A DNA stretch of 12,522 bases. Source: Smittium culicis (Eukaryota; Kickxellomycota; Harpellomycetes; Harpellales; Legeriomycetaceae). Under the pieces are notes generated by a model. That model was given only the letters and a program-made list of their open reading frames with translations. It was not told where the DNA came from and searched no databases. The stretch's first letter is position 1. Every line of letters begins with the position of its first letter. This document shows, in pieces, positions 1 through 8,827 of the stretch. The stretch covers positions 1 to 12,522 of the forward strand of contig LSSN01004438.1 of assembly GCA_001970855.1 (NCBI GenBank). The letters are read 5' to 3'. Both the position numbers and the translations under genes were made by a program.

Positions 1-576
1 CTAATAAAATATGTAAAGGATGATAAAAAGAAGAGACTAGATTATTGTATAATAGTACCTTGATCGATTTCCCGCTTGTATATTCGAGGTATAAATCTAG
101 CTCGGCTACTAGTTGATCTAGCGCTTTCATAAAATCTTTCGTCTCTTCAATGTCTAAAATTTTAGATATACTTACACCTAGTAAAAATAACATCCTCGTC
201 CTATCAAGTTAAAGCAGAGTTAGAATGAATAAATGTGCCGACTATAAAGTAAAAATCAACATGGACTAAAGATATGTAATATTTTTAACGAGAATTTACA
301 CAAAGGATATAAATTATATATGGTATAAAAGTATGAAGCTTACTGGGATCTAAATTTTTGATCTGAGAACAGGGATTTAAGTTGTAAGCTGTCGAGTACT
401 ATCAAACCCATAAATGGATGTCTCTGAGAATAGCCATTGATACTGGGCTTTCGATTAGTGCTGGGAGAGGATAAGCTGGCCTGCAAATGCTGAAACACGG
501 CTATACGTTTTCGGATTGTTTCTTTAATGTTATAGTCCCAGCCTCTATCTGGTTGTATGCCCAATGATTTGTGCAT
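1..576 (-). CDS. Unrecognised multi-exon gene, 5' part, cut by left edge
   Basis: I do not recognise this protein. The model has exon A 576-344, intron 343-201 (donor CA|GTAAGC, acceptor TTGATAG) and exon B 200-59. A further intron 58-1 (donor AAG|GTACTA) would end in TTTTATTAG exactly at the window edge. Exon A ends in phase 2 and exon B supplies the missing base (CA|G, Gln78), so the frame is kept; 125 residues are visible. The start ATG at 576 has A at -3, and an in-frame TAG lies four codons upstream. The product begins MHKSLGIQPDRGWDY, has a Ser/Pro/Asn-rich stretch near residues 35-55, then a hydrophobic patch (MLFLLGV) and a charged, probably helical segment (residues ~92-115). It has no signal peptide or zinc-binding pattern. 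The long open frames and matching phase support a real gene. The last donor (GTACTA) is weak, and the frame stays open to the window edge if it is not used. Confidence 0.5.
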
Positions 577-617
577 TTTTGATAGCTAGTAATGTTACAC
601 ACTGTGTAGATATTGAA

Positions 618-643
618 TTGGGGGAGATGGGAGGAGGAGGAAA
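618..643 (-). promoter_or_regulatory. Pyrimidine-rich tract upstream of the left-edge gene
   Basis: On the minus strand this stretch is almost pure C/T (TCCTCCTCCTCCCATCTCCC) and lies about 45-65 bases before the ATG at 576. It stands out sharply from the AT-rich surroundings. CT-rich tracts just upstream of start codons are common in fungal core promoters and leaders. It could instead be the polypyrimidine tract of a leader intron ending at the nearby ACACAG. The function is inferred. Confidence 0.3.
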
Positions 644-1431
644 TTAAGTTGTAGTGTGATATAAGATTTAATACAAAAAAGAATAATAAAGTTATTAAAT
701 TTATATCTTTAATTTTGACACTAAAGAAATAATTGTCTATAAAAGTTTAGAAAAAAATTACCATTTTTGGATTTAGTCTAACTTTATATCATTTTTACTT
801 GTATGTTATTCGCTGCTTAATGGTAAACCTATTAGCCAGAAATGTAAATTCAGCGAATAGCTGAAATGGTCGAGTTTTATTCAGAATACTAGAAACAGTA
901 TCTATTCGCTATATAAATAAATATATCCAATGATACTCACCTAAATGTCGAATTATTTGCTCCTGAATCAATTAATGAATAAAATAAGCCAATGAGTATG
1001 CAAAGAAAAGCTTGAAATAGCCAAATTTTAATTTAATGTGTAGCATTAATATAATTCGTGAGAAGTAATTGGACATTGAATTTGATTCATCTTTCTCTCT
1101 TTAAAAAATACGACGAATTAATGCTAATAAAAGTACAGCCAATTTTAATGTGGAAATAAACTCTTCAGCTACAATCAATACTTACTTTTTTGCCTCTAAA
1201 AAGCATACAGATTTCTGACTGTTTATGAACGGTTTAGGTGTACTTTTTTACCTTTCAAACTACGTTTCTGATACCAAATTTAACTAAAATACCTCAATTC
1301 AGTGTATACTCTTACTCTACTTTATAATTTCATAAAGATAGGGAAAATTCGAAATACTAATATTCAATTTATAACGAACCACTTCTCTAAACATCAATAA
1401 GTTTATTTTGTTGCTTACATCCTAACTAGCA
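644..1431. other. Intergenic AT-rich stretch, no supported gene
   Basis: This lies between the minus-strand gene at the left edge and the SGNH-like gene. It is AT-rich with many stops in all frames. There is a good-looking minus-strand splice donor at 941/940 (TTTAG|GTGAGT) after a hydrophobic open stretch, but no start codon to go with it. The promoters of both flanking genes should lie here; I see no clear motif for either. Confidence 0.5.
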
Positions 1432-2881
1432 ATGTTCAAATGCATGGATTTTTCAAAATTTGCAGAAATTGCTATTTCTGACTTTCTTCTTCTACTACAT
1501 CTATTCACCATATACTTTTTCCATGTAAGACACTTTATTTTTTCTTATGATTCGTTCTGCTGTATTTTATCGCAGTTTTAACAATCATTCTATTATAATT
1601 AGTTTTTCGCAAAGCCGAAATTCAATAAAACTCATCATAAACACAAACTAGTCGTTATAGGTATTGACAATTTTTATATCACCTGAATTAAAACTTTCTC
1701 CCAAATACCCTACAATTCCTTTAATAAGCACTCGCTCAAGCTTTTTATTTTTTAAACTTCAAACATCTTAGGCGACCAGCTAGCGTTAGGCGTGGGCGAT
1801 ACTGTATTTAATAGTGGAAGCACAGGCTTATGTAATTATATTCCCTCGCTGCTAGCCAAAACTGCAACTATAAGACGTAACTGGATCATGTATAACTGCG
1901 CCGAATATGAATCTACTACCCATGACTGGCTCCCTAGTTCTAAAAAGGTATTCTAAATCGTTATTTTTTCACTCATCAAATAATTTTTTATCGATTATAT
2001 CTCTTAATAACTTCATTAATCTCTATAACTTATTTGAAACTATTTTTACTCAAATTTGTCTGCTTTTTACTATACAGAAATTGTTTTCCTCTGTTTTTAC
2101 TAACTCGGAATATGCAGACTGTGATGTAGTAATCCTCCTTGTAGGCTCTCACGATGGATTGTAATTTTAAATAATAGTGTTTTTTATTTGTTCATTTTCT
2201 TCCCCTTTTTCATTTTTTATAGATATAATCTTGTAATAGCTTTTAAACCCCTACATATCCAAATTCTTGACTAAAAACCGTCTTTTTGTCTTTAATTATT
2301 AAAATTTTAGCCTTCACGAAGCAGAAAATGGAAAAATTTCCCCTAAAGACACTTTCAACAACATAAAATCCATCGTTGAAGGCTTAGAAATGCTAGGAAA
2401 GCTAGTAGTAGTTTCATATATCCCAAATCCTGATAGTTGGCAGCTGAAAAAGGCAAATTTACTAGCGAATAGCTATGAGCATGTAGTTAATGAGTTATTA
2501 TCTACTGAATTTGGTCACAAATCCTCCAAAACTGTTCTTGGTCCCAGATGTGACCTATCGAACTTTATTTACTTCCGCTCTGACTTTTATCAATCTTCAA
2601 GACCATATTTCAATAAAAAGGTTTTCTTTTTATTCTCATTTTCTCAAAACCAAGCTATTATTTCATTAATGAGCCCTTTTAAATTAATCATTGGATCTAT
2701 ATTATTAATTAACTTATAGAGTTTTTTTTCTGTTTGAATGGTTTATTAACTTTTTATTTTCTGTATTATAACTTTTTTCTTTATTTTTTATTAATAGGGA
2801 TATGAAAGCTTTAGTAAGGAAATGTTTGAGATAATCCTTCCAAAATTAGTATCTATAGAACTAAACTCTCTACTAAAATAA
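1432..2881 (+). CDS. SGNH/GDSL-hydrolase-like protein with substituted catalytic residues (six exons, 267 aa)
   Basis: Exons: 1432-1524, 1603-1660, 1772-1947, 2078-2160, 2311-2620 and 2798-2881. All five introns (78, 111, 130, 150 and 177 nt) are GT-AG and all phases match; an in-frame TAA at 1423 precedes the ATG. Residues ~18-34 form one hydrophobic helix (FLLLLHLFTIYFF), followed by a basic linker (KPKFNKTHHKHK), so it is probably a signal anchor. The SGNH fold blocks follow in order: I, KLVVIGDQLALGVGD (46-60); II, NCAEYEST (92-99) then DWLP; III, VVILLVGSHDG (126-136); V, RPYFNKKGY (234-242). The usual residues are GDS, NxG..G, GxND and DxxH. Here Ser is Gln53, the block II glycines are Ala94 and Glu97, Asn is His134, Asp is Ser233 and His is Tyr236. 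The fold is therefore clear, but esterase activity by the normal mechanism is not expected. The intact frame over six exons argues for a functional pseudoenzyme rather than a dead gene. Its ligand and partner are unknown. Confidence 0.85.
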
Positions 2882-2897
2882 TTTAATTGGAATCTTT

Positions 2898-2907
2898 AAT
2901 AAATAAA
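2898..2907 (+). terminator. Poly(A) signal of the SGNH-like gene
   Basis: Two overlapping AATAAA hexamers (2898-2903 and 2902-2907) begin 17 bases after the TAA stop. The position is right for 3' processing, but such hexamers arise easily by chance in DNA this AT-rich. Confidence 0.35.
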
Positions 2908-2924
2908 ATATAAAATTTGAATTT

Positions 2925-2930
2925 TTTATT
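2925..2930 (-). terminator. Poly(A) signal of the DUF4203 gene
   Basis: On the minus strand this reads AATAAA and starts 18 bases beyond the TAG stop at 2951-2949. Cleavage 10-30 bases further on would fall at the 3' end of the convergent gene's transcript, so the two mRNAs probably overlap at their tails. Confidence 0.35.
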
Positions 2931-2948
2931 CGCAGTTTGTAAGCGTCT

Positions 2949-4033
2949 CTAATTCCTCTTATTATCTGAAGTTTTTAATTGCACAAAAATACCGATACAA
3001 GCAGTAATTATTGCTCCACCCATCATTCCATAAACGCCTGAGGGATTTCCAGCTGTAACGATCTTGCTTTGGAATAGATGCAGCATAGTTTCTTTGAATC
3101 CGAGTTTGGCAAATACATCAATGCCAACGAATAGTGCATAAGCTCCGTAGAAACTGGTAATCACAATAATACCAATGCGCTCTTGGTTTGTGGCAAGGAA
3201 TCCACAAAGTAAACAAACAATGACCATCAAAGTGATTCTTGCCCATGGATCGTTGAACAAACTGATCTTGACTATACTTATCAGATACTTTGACAATACT
3301 AAACCACCAATGACACCGACAATGAATATACCAAATTTGTATGCCCAAACCGCGTACATACCTCCAAAAGCTCCAATAACTATCGCTAGAAGCAAGTATA
3401 AGATCGCGCGAACGTTCTCGCCTGGCTGAGGAGTGTGAATCTTATAAGCAACCAACAACACAGCTGTTGCTGCTAACATAAATCCTGCTGCGAATATCAA
3501 TGCTCGGACAAACCTTCTTCCCATAAATGTAAATATTGTACCAATTACTATTAGTACTATTCCTCCGAATATTCCATTAGCGCTCAATCCTCCTTTATTC
3601 AATACTGTTGGCCCAATTATTTTTTTCATTTGAATGTCAGCATTGTCGAAAAAAAAATATCAAAGAAATTTAATGAATGAAATATATAAACAAAGTTTTT
3701 TTTTTATTGTTGTTGTTTAATGGTATAGCGTTTGCAGTTTATGTTTATAGTCCAGTTTTTTTGTTTTTACATATATGTCAAAAGCAGAATCAGTTAATTA
3801 TCGTATATTAATCCCATAGACGATTTTTTTATTTAAAGGTTTAAAAATGAAACATATGTTAGTAATTTTGTTGTTTATATTTAATGAATTTAATTATAAT
3901 TTTTTTAAAAATATGGCTAGATAAAAGCTTTTAAACACTTGCCTGAAATTTTGCTTTCTGGAGTTATTTGAATATCTTTAGCGAGTACTATCGCCATTGA
4001 CATTAAATAAAATAAAATATTTAGAATACTCAT
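2949..4033 (-). CDS. DUF4203/TMEM198-like seven-helix membrane protein with signal peptide (two exons, 248 aa)
   Basis: The model has exon 1 4033-3943, intron 3942-3605 and exon 2 3604-2949, with stop TAG. Exon 2 alone could start at an internal ATG (3629-3627), but that gives no signal peptide. The upstream exon encodes MSILNILFYLMSMAIVLA, then KDIQITPESKIS, a classical secretory leader. It ends in phase 1 (G), and exon 2 after CCAACAG starts TA, restoring Val31 and the frame. Hydrophobic segments lie near residues 40-59, 63-85, 95-119, 121-139, 152-169, 173-196 and 220-240, with a short charged tail (KTSDNKRN). Gly-rich helices, paired Arg after helix 1 (GRRF) and seven spans after a leader fit the DUF4203 family, found in fungi and, as TMEM198, in animals. 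In vertebrates TMEM198 has been linked to Wnt signalling at the membrane; no role is established in fungi. Expected location is the plasma membrane or endomembranes, with the N-terminus lumenal or outside. Confidence 0.85.
3605..3942 (-). other. GC-AG intron of the DUF4203 gene
   Basis: The donor is TCAG|GCAAGT, which matches the splice consensus everywhere except for C in place of T at intron position 2. GC-AG introns normally show such a strong surrounding match. The acceptor is GGCCAACAG|TA. At 338 nt it is two to four times longer than the other introns here. It contains the alternative in-frame ATG (3629-3627), so an alternative promoter or start inside the intron could make a form without the signal peptide. 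Support comes from the phase match and the leader quality; no transcript has been seen. Confidence 0.65.
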
Positions 4034-5721
4034 TCTATTTGTTGTATTGGATATAAATTTCTTTTATAATTTTAATGTATATAACAAGAAAGTTCTTGAT
4101 TAGTTAAAGTCGAATGGTGAGGTTTCTAAAGATAATATTTAGTGTTTCTTTAATCACTTTGAGTTGATTTCTTGATTTTTTTTTTGAATATAAATCTCTT
4201 TTTAAAAAATGGTCACAAAATTCAATGAAATGATATCGTTACGTCAAGCGAAAGCAAAAGAGATAATAAAAAAAAGTGTACTAAATTATGAATACGTTTT
4301 AATGAAGTTCTTTTCTTTGATTTATAGTTCTTCGGTTAAAAAGAAAATGCGTTTTGAAATTTATGCTAAAAGTTAGTTCAGCACATATTTATATATCTAA
4401 TTCATTATTGCAATATATGGTTAATTATGCTACAAAATGGATCTCGTAGATTATTCTATTTTCTTATTAAATAGAAATTTTCAAGATTGAATGGCTAGAA
4501 AATGTATCGAGAATGATTAGCCCAAAATATAGAATTTATGGGTTTTTGAATATCCATATTTAACTAGGTTCTATATGCTAGACCCGCACTCAAGAACTTG
4601 TTTAATTAAACCATCACTTTTTTCTAAACAATATAATTTACATTGGTTGTATAATTAATATTTCATGTACTGCATTAGAGAATTAAATTCATATACATTT
4701 TGAAGAGCCTAGAATTATGTAACTTTTAATATTATAACTATTAATTTAATTTTATGTTCTAGAATACTATTTAGGAAATTTCTTTAGCTTTTATTTAAGC
4801 TTATTAATGGCTAAGATATTGTTTATAATTTTTGTAATTATCATTTGCTAGTATAGTCTATAAGACTTGGATATTTAGTTATTCGTTTATTAAAGCTATA
4901 TATATATTCTGTGTTTTTTTAACCAATAGTTAATAAATCTCTTAGAAGTCTAGAGTTGCTTATTTATTTATTTTTCTGTTTTGCATTGACGGTTCCTTGT
5001 CGTTTTAAATATTTGTTTTTTCATATTATTTTTTTATGTTTTAAATATAATAAAATAAATTATCTGGAATTTTATGCGGGGAAATTTAAAATTTTTATAA
5101 TTAAAGCTGAAAAAAAATGATGATACGTTCTTTTAAAGAACATTATTTTTGTTTATTTAATTTGTTAGACGGAGCTAGAATAAGATTTTCAATTATTTAA
5201 TGTAAACTTGTTGATTAATTTTCCTTTTTTCTAAATATTATATTCTAAAGTTCTTCAAGCATAATTGGTTTTTTATCATATCAAGACTATTGCCCCTTGA
5301 ATTGAATAAAAAACTTGTATTGCTTCGATAATACGCACCTGGGATGAATTAACTCTGTTAAATAGTTAATATGGTACACTAATTACAAACTCAAGCCTAA
5401 AAGAAACTGTTTGTAGAAAAATATATCTGTGATTACGCTTTATTAAATTGAGCATTTCAAGGATCATTCTCTTCAAAAAATATACTATTACGATTAGTTG
5501 ATGCATTTTATTCTAATCTTTTTATGCTCAAAAATATTATTAAACCGCTGATAAATTAAAGTATATTGTTGTGTTGATATTTGATTAAATCATCTTTGAT
5601 TAGCTTTTGTAGTTAAAATTCGTTTTTATACAACCGAAAAGAAAAGGATAAAACTCTTTTTTTCATTATAATGGCATAAATTAAATGATCTAGAACAAAG
5701 TTAGAAAATGTGCAATTTACA
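4034..5721. other. AT-rich intergenic region, no supported gene
   Basis: The region is dense in stops and homopolymer runs on both strands. It should hold the promoter of the DUF4203 gene at its left end. The longest clean frame I read is 4209-4376 (+), 55 codons starting MVTKFNEMISL and rich in Lys. It shows no recognisable motif, and its length is about what chance allows in this much sequence. I found no tRNA-like box B (GGTTCGA) and no CRISPR-like or tandem array. Confidence 0.45.
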
Positions 5722-5916
5722 TTAACCATTTTATAGGCAGTAGACTGTTTTTGGTCCACAAAATATAGCCAATATGTTCAATTAAAACGCATTAATTCTG
5801 AGGCCTTTAGAATCATTCGTTCGTTGAAAAATAGCAGCAAGTAATAAAACCTCTTTAAATTAATAAACCAGTAATTAAATTGTATATTTAATTAATATTG
5901 AGCGTGAAAGGGTTAA
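5722..5916 (+). mobile_element. TTAA-flanked MITE, copy 1 (piggyBac-type)
   Basis: The element spans TTAA to TTAA, 195 bp. Its left end TTAACCATTTTATAGGCAG is a decayed version of the TTAACCCTTTCACGAGCAG seen in copy 2. Its right end GAGCGTGAAAGGGTTAA is the inverted repeat of that sequence. Inside, GCAGTAGACTGTTTTTG and CACAAAATATAGC match copies 2 and 3 in the same order. It has no coding capacity. TTAA target sites with ends starting CCCTTT are typical of piggyBac transposons, so an autonomous element elsewhere in the genome probably mobilised it. Confidence 0.75.
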
Positions 5917-5923
5917 ACGATTC

Positions 5924-6119
5924 TTAACCCTTTCACGAGCAGTAGACTATTTTTGATTTACAAAATATATCAAATTAAATTCAGTTAAAATAATTTAATT
6001 CCAAGGCCTTATTAAGTATTGATGTATTTAAAATAATACGAAAAAATAAACTTTCTATTAAATCATAAACGAATCATAAATTTGATTTTTTTAAAGAGTG
6101 TTGGACGGGAAAGGATTTT
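5924..6119 (+). mobile_element. TTAA-flanked MITE, copy 2 (piggyBac-type)
   Basis: It starts TTAACCCTTTCACGAGCAG, the best-preserved left end of the three copies. It ends near GGACGGGAAAGG, matching GGTCGGGAAAGGG of copy 3, but its right TTAA has decayed to TTTT. The internal segments GTAGACTATTTTTG and TACAAAATATATCAAATTA align with the other copies. It lies only 7 bp (ACGATTC) from copy 1, in the same orientation. Confidence 0.7.
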
Positions 6120-7196
6120 CTGGCTGTAGACAACTCTCCGGGACAAATTAACATTCATAACTAACTATTTTTTTATAAACAGTGATTATTGGCTGCAAAT
6201 TATTTAAAAGCTAATAAAACATAACGATTATATTATTGTAAAATATAATGTTAATTTATTGGCTACTCCATATGGGAAATAATATACCAACTGCCTCTGA
6301 AAGGGATAAAGGATAAAAACAATTATATATTTCATGATCGCGTTAAATTATAAATTACAGGATTTATCATTTTAGGATAACAATATCTATATTCTAATTA
6401 TTCAAATTTATTGACAATTTACGTATAACACTTTTGACTCAAACCTAATCAACCTTTTCCAATTCAACACACTTTGAAAAAAATGAATTTATTGATTCGT
6501 TTATGATTGATAATCAAACTATCTATTTGCTGTTTATTAACAATATACCAATACTTCTTAAAGCCTCGGGACATAATTTTTTTAATTGAACACTGTTGGC
6601 TATATTTTATAGATCAAACACAGTCTGCTGCACGAGAAAGGGGTTTTCTAAAATTGTATAATAATTTGTATGTCTTAAGATTTGATAATTAGTATCACTT
6701 TAAAGTATACTTATTGGATAGCTACTGTCACAGATTTATAACGATTTTTAGTTTTAGTATTTAAGCATGTAATAAACCCAAAACTAAAACAACAGCAACA
6801 AAATATGGAGTACACAAATGAACTTTATGTTACTTATTCAAACCTAAAAGTAAATAAATTGATCAAATGCTTTTATGGCCAGCCATATAAACACGATATC
6901 TTGTTTGATGCAACGTGCAATAATAAGGGGGTTTAATTTGGAGCTTATTTTAGCGTTTGAATTTAATTTTTTTTTAGTCATTTACTGGGGCCAACTTGAA
7001 TACTGCTAAATAAATACATTGTGAGCTAGTTATAATGATTAATATAATCATGACAATTTTTTGTTTTTTTGGTATAAATATCAACAATCTGGAGCTAAAA
7101 AAAAAAAGGATTTTAGTATAGATCTTGATCTTTCTATAATTATTCAATTAAATTTGTGGCAAAATATTTATCTTCAGTTAAAATTCTATTAAAATA
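6120..7196. other. AT-rich intergenic region upstream of the RNase T2 gene
   Basis: No gene is supported. The open frame 6507-6692 (+, 61 codons) has no motif and no coding signature. A possible tiny two-exon frame (6805-6849 joined to 6978-7013) is splice-compatible but would encode only 26 residues. The stretch 6148-6309 starts TTAA and ends TCTGAAAGGGATAA, so it may be a fourth, very decayed MITE. The RNase T2 promoter should lie at the right end. Confidence 0.4.
7073..7080 (+). promoter_or_regulatory. Possible TATA box of the RNase T2 gene
   Basis: TATAAATA follows a T-rich run and lies about 120 bases before the ATG at 7197, a plausible TATA-to-start distance for a fungal gene. Such octamers are frequent by chance in DNA this AT-rich. 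Confidence 0.3.
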
Positions 7197-8046
7197 ATGA
7201 TTTTTGCCACTCTTATCACAGCCTTTTTTGGTCTATCTTGTGCCCAAAAGTTTGCAAATACCTGCGTGAGCTCCGCTCCATCATGCTCTATTTCCGGTTC
7301 TGATAGCACTTGTTGTGTATCATACTATGGAACAATAACTATGGCACACCAAGTAATTCGTTTTTTGTTTTTTATTTACTGGGAAATTTTATTAACCAAG
7401 CCTTTTATGTTTACTATACCTAAATAAATTATTTTTTGCTTTTGTTTTTTTTTAATAGTGGAGCACTCTAAAAGGAAAATCTAAGCAATTTACAATCCAT
7501 GGTATGTGGCCAAATAGATGTGACTGGTCTTACCTCGAACAAGGATGTGATCTATCACGTAACTATACAGGAGCTGGCGAGATAGTAAAACAAAGAAATG
7601 TTGACCTATTTAACACTTTAAACAGAGATTGGCCTTCTTATGATGGAGATAATTCATCATTCTGGGATCACGAGTGGAACAAGCACGGAACTTGCTATGA
7701 CCCAGCTGCTCCAAAATGCCTTGCTAACTATAAGCAATATGACGATCTTTTGATGTATTTCGAGCAAACCCATGCTCTATATAAGAAGTATGATATGTAT
7801 GAATTACTTGCTAAGGAAAACATTGTTCCTGGTTTCAATTACACCCGCTCATCCATGGAAGCAGCACTCTTTAAACAAGCTGGACTAATATCGAAAGTTC
7901 GTTGCGATAAAGCTGGAAACTTGTCTGAAATCTGGTCATACTTTAATATCGCTGGACAAAACACATTCATACCAACCACTCCCAAATATAACCCTACTGA
8001 TTGCCAAAATATTCATTATCCAAAGAAGACCATAAAAAAATGCTAG
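7197..8046 (+). CDS. Secreted ribonuclease T2 family endoribonuclease (two exons, 247 aa)
   Basis: Exon 1 is 7197-7352, the intron 7353-7458 (106 nt, donor CAA|GTAATT, acceptor TTTAATAG, phase 0) and exon 2 7459-8046, stop TAG. Family enzymes cut single-stranded RNA through a 2',3'-cyclic phosphate and act outside the cell or in vacuoles. Residues 1-16 (MIFATLITAFFGLSCA) are a signal peptide, with cleavage likely before Gln17. The first catalytic block is FTIHGMWP (63-70, His66); Met replaces the usual Leu. The second is WDHEWNKHGTC (121-131), with Glu124, Lys127 and His128. All catalytic residues are present. The mature part has 11 Cys, including an adjacent pair (39-40) and a C-terminal Cys247, as in fungal enzymes of the RNase Rh type with five disulfides. 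There are four N-glycosylation sequons (NYT, NSS, NYT, NLS). The length is normal for the family. The gene stands alone, with MITEs and a LINE nearby. Confidence 0.95.
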
Positions 8047-8473
8047 ACTTCCATTTTTTCTTTTTTGCTTTTGATTTGCTTGGAATATTATTAGGCTATA
8101 TTTATTCAAGTAAAATTCTTATTTAATAATATATATTACATTATCTTTTAATTTGCAACCTCTATTTGAATTTTAATATTTTATTTACTATTTGAAATTT
8201 ATTTAGCTAATTATTAAATACATATAAATTTTATTTTAATGCTTGATGTTTTTTTATAGGCTTTGATGGTAAATTAAATTATTTTCGTCACTCTCGTATG
8301 ATAGTATATATTTTCAAAATAAATATTTACAAAACGATTATACAGAATTAACCAACAGCGAATATATTTTCTTGATAAATTTAACGATGAATTTACTTTT
8401 TTTTTGAATAAATATGGAATACAGGTTTTTAAGGTTTAGTTAGTATCGTAATTGATGGTGTTAACTAGCTACT
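8047..8473. other. Intergenic AT-rich region after the RNase T2 gene
   Basis: This is the 3' flank of the RNase gene. I see no canonical AATAAA close after the stop, only near matches such as AATAAT around 8125. No open frame of note occurs on either strand. Confidence 0.45.
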
Positions 8474-8666
8474 TTAACCTTTTCACGAGCGGTAGACTGT
8501 TTTTGTTTTACCAAATATAGCAAATTAGATTCAATAAAAATAATAAAATTTCGAGACATCTAATATTGGTATATTGAAAAATAACACTGAATGATAAATT
8601 TGCTTATAGATAATAAACAAGTCATTAATTTAATTTTTTTACGAGCCTTGGTCGGGAAAGGGTTAA
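8474..8666 (+). mobile_element. TTAA-flanked MITE, copy 3 (piggyBac-type)
   Basis: The element spans intact TTAA to intact TTAA, 193 bp. The left end is TTAACCTTTTCACGAGCGG and the right end GGTCGGGAAAGGGTTAA. The inverted ends CCTTTTCACGAGC and CCCTTTCCCGACC pair imperfectly. Internal landmarks GTAGACTGTTTTTG, CCAAATATAGCAAATTA and the A/T-rich right half align with copies 1 and 2. It inserted between the RNase T2 gene and the LINE and is probably younger than copy 1, because both target-site copies are intact. Confidence 0.75.
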
Positions 8667-8827
8667 ATCAAATCAACTTCGCTTGTATTATTCAACTTTA
8701 TAATTTTGTATATTTTTGCTAAAAAATGCCAAAAAAACAGATGGGTTGACCTCTGATATGACGCTGCAGGGCAATTTGCGACACAAAAAAAATAAGCAAA
8801 GCACAAAAAAAAACTTTACCTACCACT

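Noticed and set aside
829..1026. Minus-strand hydrophobic open stretch (IWLFQAFLCILIGLFYS) ending at a strong donor TTTAG|GTGAGT, joinable in phase to a 32-nt exon at 860-829
   Set aside because: It has no ATG in frame; a TAA lies just upstream and no acceptor separates the two. The second exon is tiny and the third would encode only a few residues. It looks like chance in AT-rich DNA, though a signal-peptide exon of a small gene cannot be excluded.
3118..3429. Open frames on both strands overlapping the DUF4203 exon
   Set aside because: They are shadows of the 248-aa membrane protein in other frames.
4209..4376. Open frame of 55 codons (MVTKFNEMISL...) in a good start context
   Set aside because: A frame of this length is expected by chance in several kb of AT-rich sequence. 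It has no motif, no splice partners and no recognisable family.
6148..6309. Possible fourth MITE (starts TTAAC, ends TCTGAAAGGGATAA)
   Set aside because: Internal blocks shared by the other copies are not convincingly present and the ends match only in part.
6507..6692. Open frame of 61 codons
   Set aside because: The composition follows the surrounding intergenic DNA, with no domain and no promoter or splice context.
6805..7013. Possible two-exon microgene (6805-6849 plus 6978-7013; donor AAA|GTAAAT, acceptor TTTTTAG)
   Set aside because: The phase fits, but it would encode only 26 residues without any recognisable feature. Donor- and acceptor-like strings are common here.
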